A stretch of DNA of 64,000 nucleotides, from the NCBI GenBank assembly GCA_003864495.1, contig ML133375.1:67860-131859 (forward strand), written 5' to 3'. Numbering within the stretch: position 1 is the first letter of the stretch; each line of letters starts with the position of its first letter. Made by a program: the position numbers and the translations under genes. Of the stretch, positions 61,448 through 64,000 are shown one piece after another. The notes below the pieces were generated by a model, which saw nothing but the letters and a program-made list of their open reading frames with translations, was not told the origin of the DNA and did no database searches. Source of the stretch: Nemopilema nomurai (Eukaryota; Cnidaria; Scyphozoa; Rhizostomeae; Rhizostomatidae).

Positions 61448-63099
61448 CTAAAATTGCAAATATTTCTAAGAAGTAAGAGAAAATACCCCTAACACGTACA
61501 TACATTGGTAAAGTACTGTTTTGTAAAGCCAAAAGATATTTCTAACAATACCCTTGAAATAAGCTTTGGAAAATTATTGGCTTTTGAGATGCAATTTTAG
61601 TGGTCTTCTGCAATTTTTCATACCCTCATCATTGTGAATAAATGAGAATTTTTTTGAGTCAATTTTGAAAGTTCAATTTCTTCATTACTCTTTTAAGCAT
61701 TAAACATAATTTGTCAGTTTTGACAGCCTTTTTCAAATACAAAAGTGCACTTAAAGAATGTAACTTCATACTTAAAAATGTCAGCGATTTTCATTATATA
61801 CTTCTTATTGACTTGACTTCAGCTCGACATCAGTCTATATTATAAAATGATTATGGTACTGACTTTTGTTACCAAAGACACCTTTCATAGCCCAATCAAT
61901 GATTTTACATTAGCCCAAAGGAGGGAAATGTTACAATCATACCACCCTCAACCTGGAGCAACCTGAGTGCATTTATTAAGTGAAAGAACTGATAATCAGA
62001 GAGGCAATGAGCATTGCCCAGCAACTGAGCTGCAACCTTTAAACAGAGATGGGGAGGTTAGCCTTTGAGCAACTTAAGATTTGACCAATATTTTTCCTCA
62101 GTTGGTTATTAACATGAATACTGCATGTATTGAAATGTTTAATGTTTGACCATATTTCAAATTACACTGAAAAATGTGTAACATAATAAAAGTAATCTAA
62201 ATGCACCGTAGTTCAGATCCACAGGTCTGGCATTTAGTTTCATTTTTGGCCATAAAAAAAATTTCATATATACATTGCATGGGCAATCTGAAAATAAATT
62301 AGACTAGATATGAATATCTCAATGTTTCAAATCACAAAGCCCACAATTTTATGTTACTTTAACACTTTTCTTACAAATTAAAATAAGACAGAAATCAGCA
62401 ATAGTGTGTGTTCTTGAAGTCACCAGAAAGGCAAGGAAAACGTTGCCTCTCAAGTTCTTTTTAAGTGAATCTTAATCAAGGTTTCTGCTGTTCTGAGAGA
62501 AACATGTCTGGCCATCTTTGTGTCAATCTTTTCATGGAAATTGAAACCATATAGGATCTTGTTATCCTTCAATATAAACATCTCAGTAACCATTCACAAC
62601 TGTTCAGAGTTTAGTAAGAGTTCGTGTCCATCAGTATTTATATGTACTCCTGTAATAAAAACTACATAAATTTATTTATTTACCTTTATTCAACTACAGA
62701 TATCATTTTGAAATGTCTCTACATTACCTGACCATCTGTTTGAGATTTCATTGACGTTATTCTTTGGTTATTATAGACTCATTTGAGTATAACAGATACT
62801 ACAAATTAATTGACAGTGAGTGAAATAATCTATTCCGACGAAAGTCGTACCGAATCAAATCCAAGAAAATTACTTTAAACCACTTTGCTATAATACGCAT
62901 AGGCTTTTTCCAGCTAAACGGCAACTGGAAATATAAAATTAACCTTTCTCTGTTGTTTCTTTGCCCCCTGTTTAAAATCATCCTTCCAATTTGCGTCTTC
63001 TTTCTCCCTTTCAACGCGATTCTTCTCTTCGTTCTTCTTTGCTTCTTTCCTTTCCCTAGCAGCCTCTGCTTTTGGATTTGTTGATAGCTTTTTCGGCAT
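60929..63099 (-). CDS. CCDC124: CCDC124 (ribosome-associated coiled-coil protein), complete, two exons
   Basis: CCDC124 (yeast Lso2 family) binds vacant or stalled 80S ribosomes and helps them survive and restart after stress; human CCDC124 is also reported at the midbody. Exon 1 is 62944-63099 (52 codons) and exon 2 is 60929-61447 (172 codons plus stop), joined in phase 0 (donor GTTAAT, acceptor AATTTTAG), giving 224 residues against 223 in human. The start MPKKLSTNPKAEAARERKEA is the family's basic ribosome-binding N-terminus, followed by WKDD and a long coiled coil. Exon 2 carries the landmarks SKVTRAQIE, the HPEKRMKAAYLAFEEENLPR region and the C-terminal core MSQLKQLLRKEWMKSPSNPMNQ. I chose the ATG at 63099 because the family begins MPKK. 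Nothing suggests loss of function. Confidence 0.96.
61448..62943. other. CCDC124 intron
   Basis: A 1.5-kb AT-rich intron with no nested gene or repeat that I can identify. Confidence 0.85.
62944..63099 (-). CDS. CCDC124: CCDC124 exon 1
   Basis: 156 nt, 52 codons, from the ATG to AAG before GTTAAT. It encodes the lysine/glutamate-rich N-terminus including NWKDDFKQGAKKQQRK. Confidence 0.95.
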
Positions 63100-64000
63100 G
63101 ATAATAGTCAAAAGTTTGAGAAATTTACAAATTTTGTTGAGTATTCGTTGACAGCATTTTAGGGATACAGGAGGCCTTCAAACTCTGTCGACACACAACA
63201 ACAACAACATGACTGCTGCAGAAGCAACAACAACAACATTATCAATCCATTTGCAAATGGACAGAGGTCTTGTAATGAAGGGTAGAGAAAACTGAACGAT
63301 CTTATAATGGCAAGAAATAGCGGAAGCATAATGTTCTATTTTAATGTTCTTTTCAATAAACGCCCCTTGTAGAGGAGCATGTAAACGAAACACACAGACC
63401 GAAGCTGCTTCTTCCTTTTAACATCATCGAAGAAGACGATATTGATGATGACTTTGAAGTAGATAATTAGATGCTTTTTAAGAACAAAACTTCTGGAACA
63501 AGACTTGTTACTCAGACATCAACGCTAGGTGCGATCATCATTAGATGTTTTTGCCTAGAGAGAGTGAAAAATTGCAATAAACGCCCTTCTCTTTTGAACG
63601 CCCCTCAAATACAGGCCCCCAAATATGTCAAATTATTTAATAAATGCCCTGTTAATCGATGCATTACGGTAGAGCCCATAGGAAATAGTTCAGTGGATTA
63701 GAACTGACTGTCCTCGAATAAAATTCATTATATTTGGACTTAAGACAGCATTCGTTTATAAACCAATATCCTTTTTTAATTTGGAATTATCAACGTTAGC
63801 ATTCAAAATTATGTTTCTGCTGTTCCGTGCTGCTTTAAAGTTTCGAATTAGTTCCATATAACTTCTATATGCTAGCTGCTTTGAAGTTTTGATGTACAAA
63901 ATAATTGTTCTTTACAACTTCTATGTGCTTTGGCAAAGAATGGAATGAAATGAGAATATAAAGAAAGTTGTGAGACAACGTGACCTTAGGTCTTTGCCTT
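63100..64000. other. Upstream region of CCDC124
   Basis: 0.9 kb with the likely CCDC124 promoter and 5' UTR just above 63100, CAA-type microsatellites at ~63196-63240, and a dispersed-repeat fragment at 63354-63660. No gene is supported; the 76-codon frame at 63471-63701 overlaps the repeat. Confidence 0.6.
63354..63660. repeat. Dispersed-repeat fragment with AATAAACGCCC motifs
   Basis: CAATAAACGCCCCTTGTAGA at ~63354, CAATAAACGCCCTTCTCTTT at ~63575, then GAACGCCCCTCAAATACAGG and AATAAATGCCC within the next 85 bp. The reverse-complement form (GAGAGGGG...TTAA, GGGGCTTATT) is found in MCTP intron 5 at 41335-41540. This implies a multicopy family. Confidence 0.45.

Noticed and set aside
1..64000. 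CRISPR arrays, prokaryotic operons, phage or defence systems
   Set aside because: The tandem repeats here have no unique spacers between them, and the genes are intron-bearing animal genes.

Overview
This window is invertebrate animal nuclear DNA. Genes are split by GT-AG introns, the DNA is AT-rich, intergenic stretches are long, and the recognisable proteins (an MCTP-type C2 protein, CCDC124, a class A GPCR) are metazoan. An intronless GPCR, introns of roughly 0.3-4.7 kb and many small satellites would fit a cnidarian, perhaps an anthozoan, but that placement is inference. I found no bacterial operon, CRISPR array or viral gene.

Layout. Positions 1-1118 are the decaying edge of a ~176-bp satellite array, followed to ~1850 by older, diverged repeat blocks. 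Positions 1851-7332 hold no gene I can support. A class A, amine-receptor-like GPCR lies on the minus strand at 7333-8699. Its frame is broken once near 8215. Positions 8700-26988 are a gene-poor stretch with hairpins, short tandem repeats and one weak two-TM exon candidate. Positions 26989-56176 (minus) hold one large gene for a multiple C2 and transmembrane domain protein (MCTP). I could resolve 20 coding exons giving about 920 residues: N-terminal region, C2A, linker, C2B, C2C, two membrane segments and a basic tail. All splice phases agree except the exon 3/4 junction, where a microexon is probably missing, and the last two exons are tentative. The introns carry a dead LINE reverse-transcriptase fragment, a 93-bp minisatellite and a GTT-rich repeat. 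Positions 56177-60928 are intergenic, with a tRNA-like sequence inside a polypurine tract, a 76-bp near-perfect inverted repeat and a 20-bp tandem repeat. Positions 60929-63099 (minus) hold a complete two-exon CCDC124 gene. The last 0.9 kb is upstream sequence with microsatellites and a dispersed-repeat fragment.

The three genes do not form a functional unit. The GPCR is a surface receptor, MCTP an ER-anchored calcium-sensing C2 protein, and CCDC124 a ribosome-binding factor. I did not find a convincing new multi-gene system. The points most worth a second look are the frameshifted and motif-poor GPCR, the out-of-frame 44-bp duplication inside an MCTP exon, the long inverted repeat at 58658-58934, and the tRNA-like element with an internal duplication.
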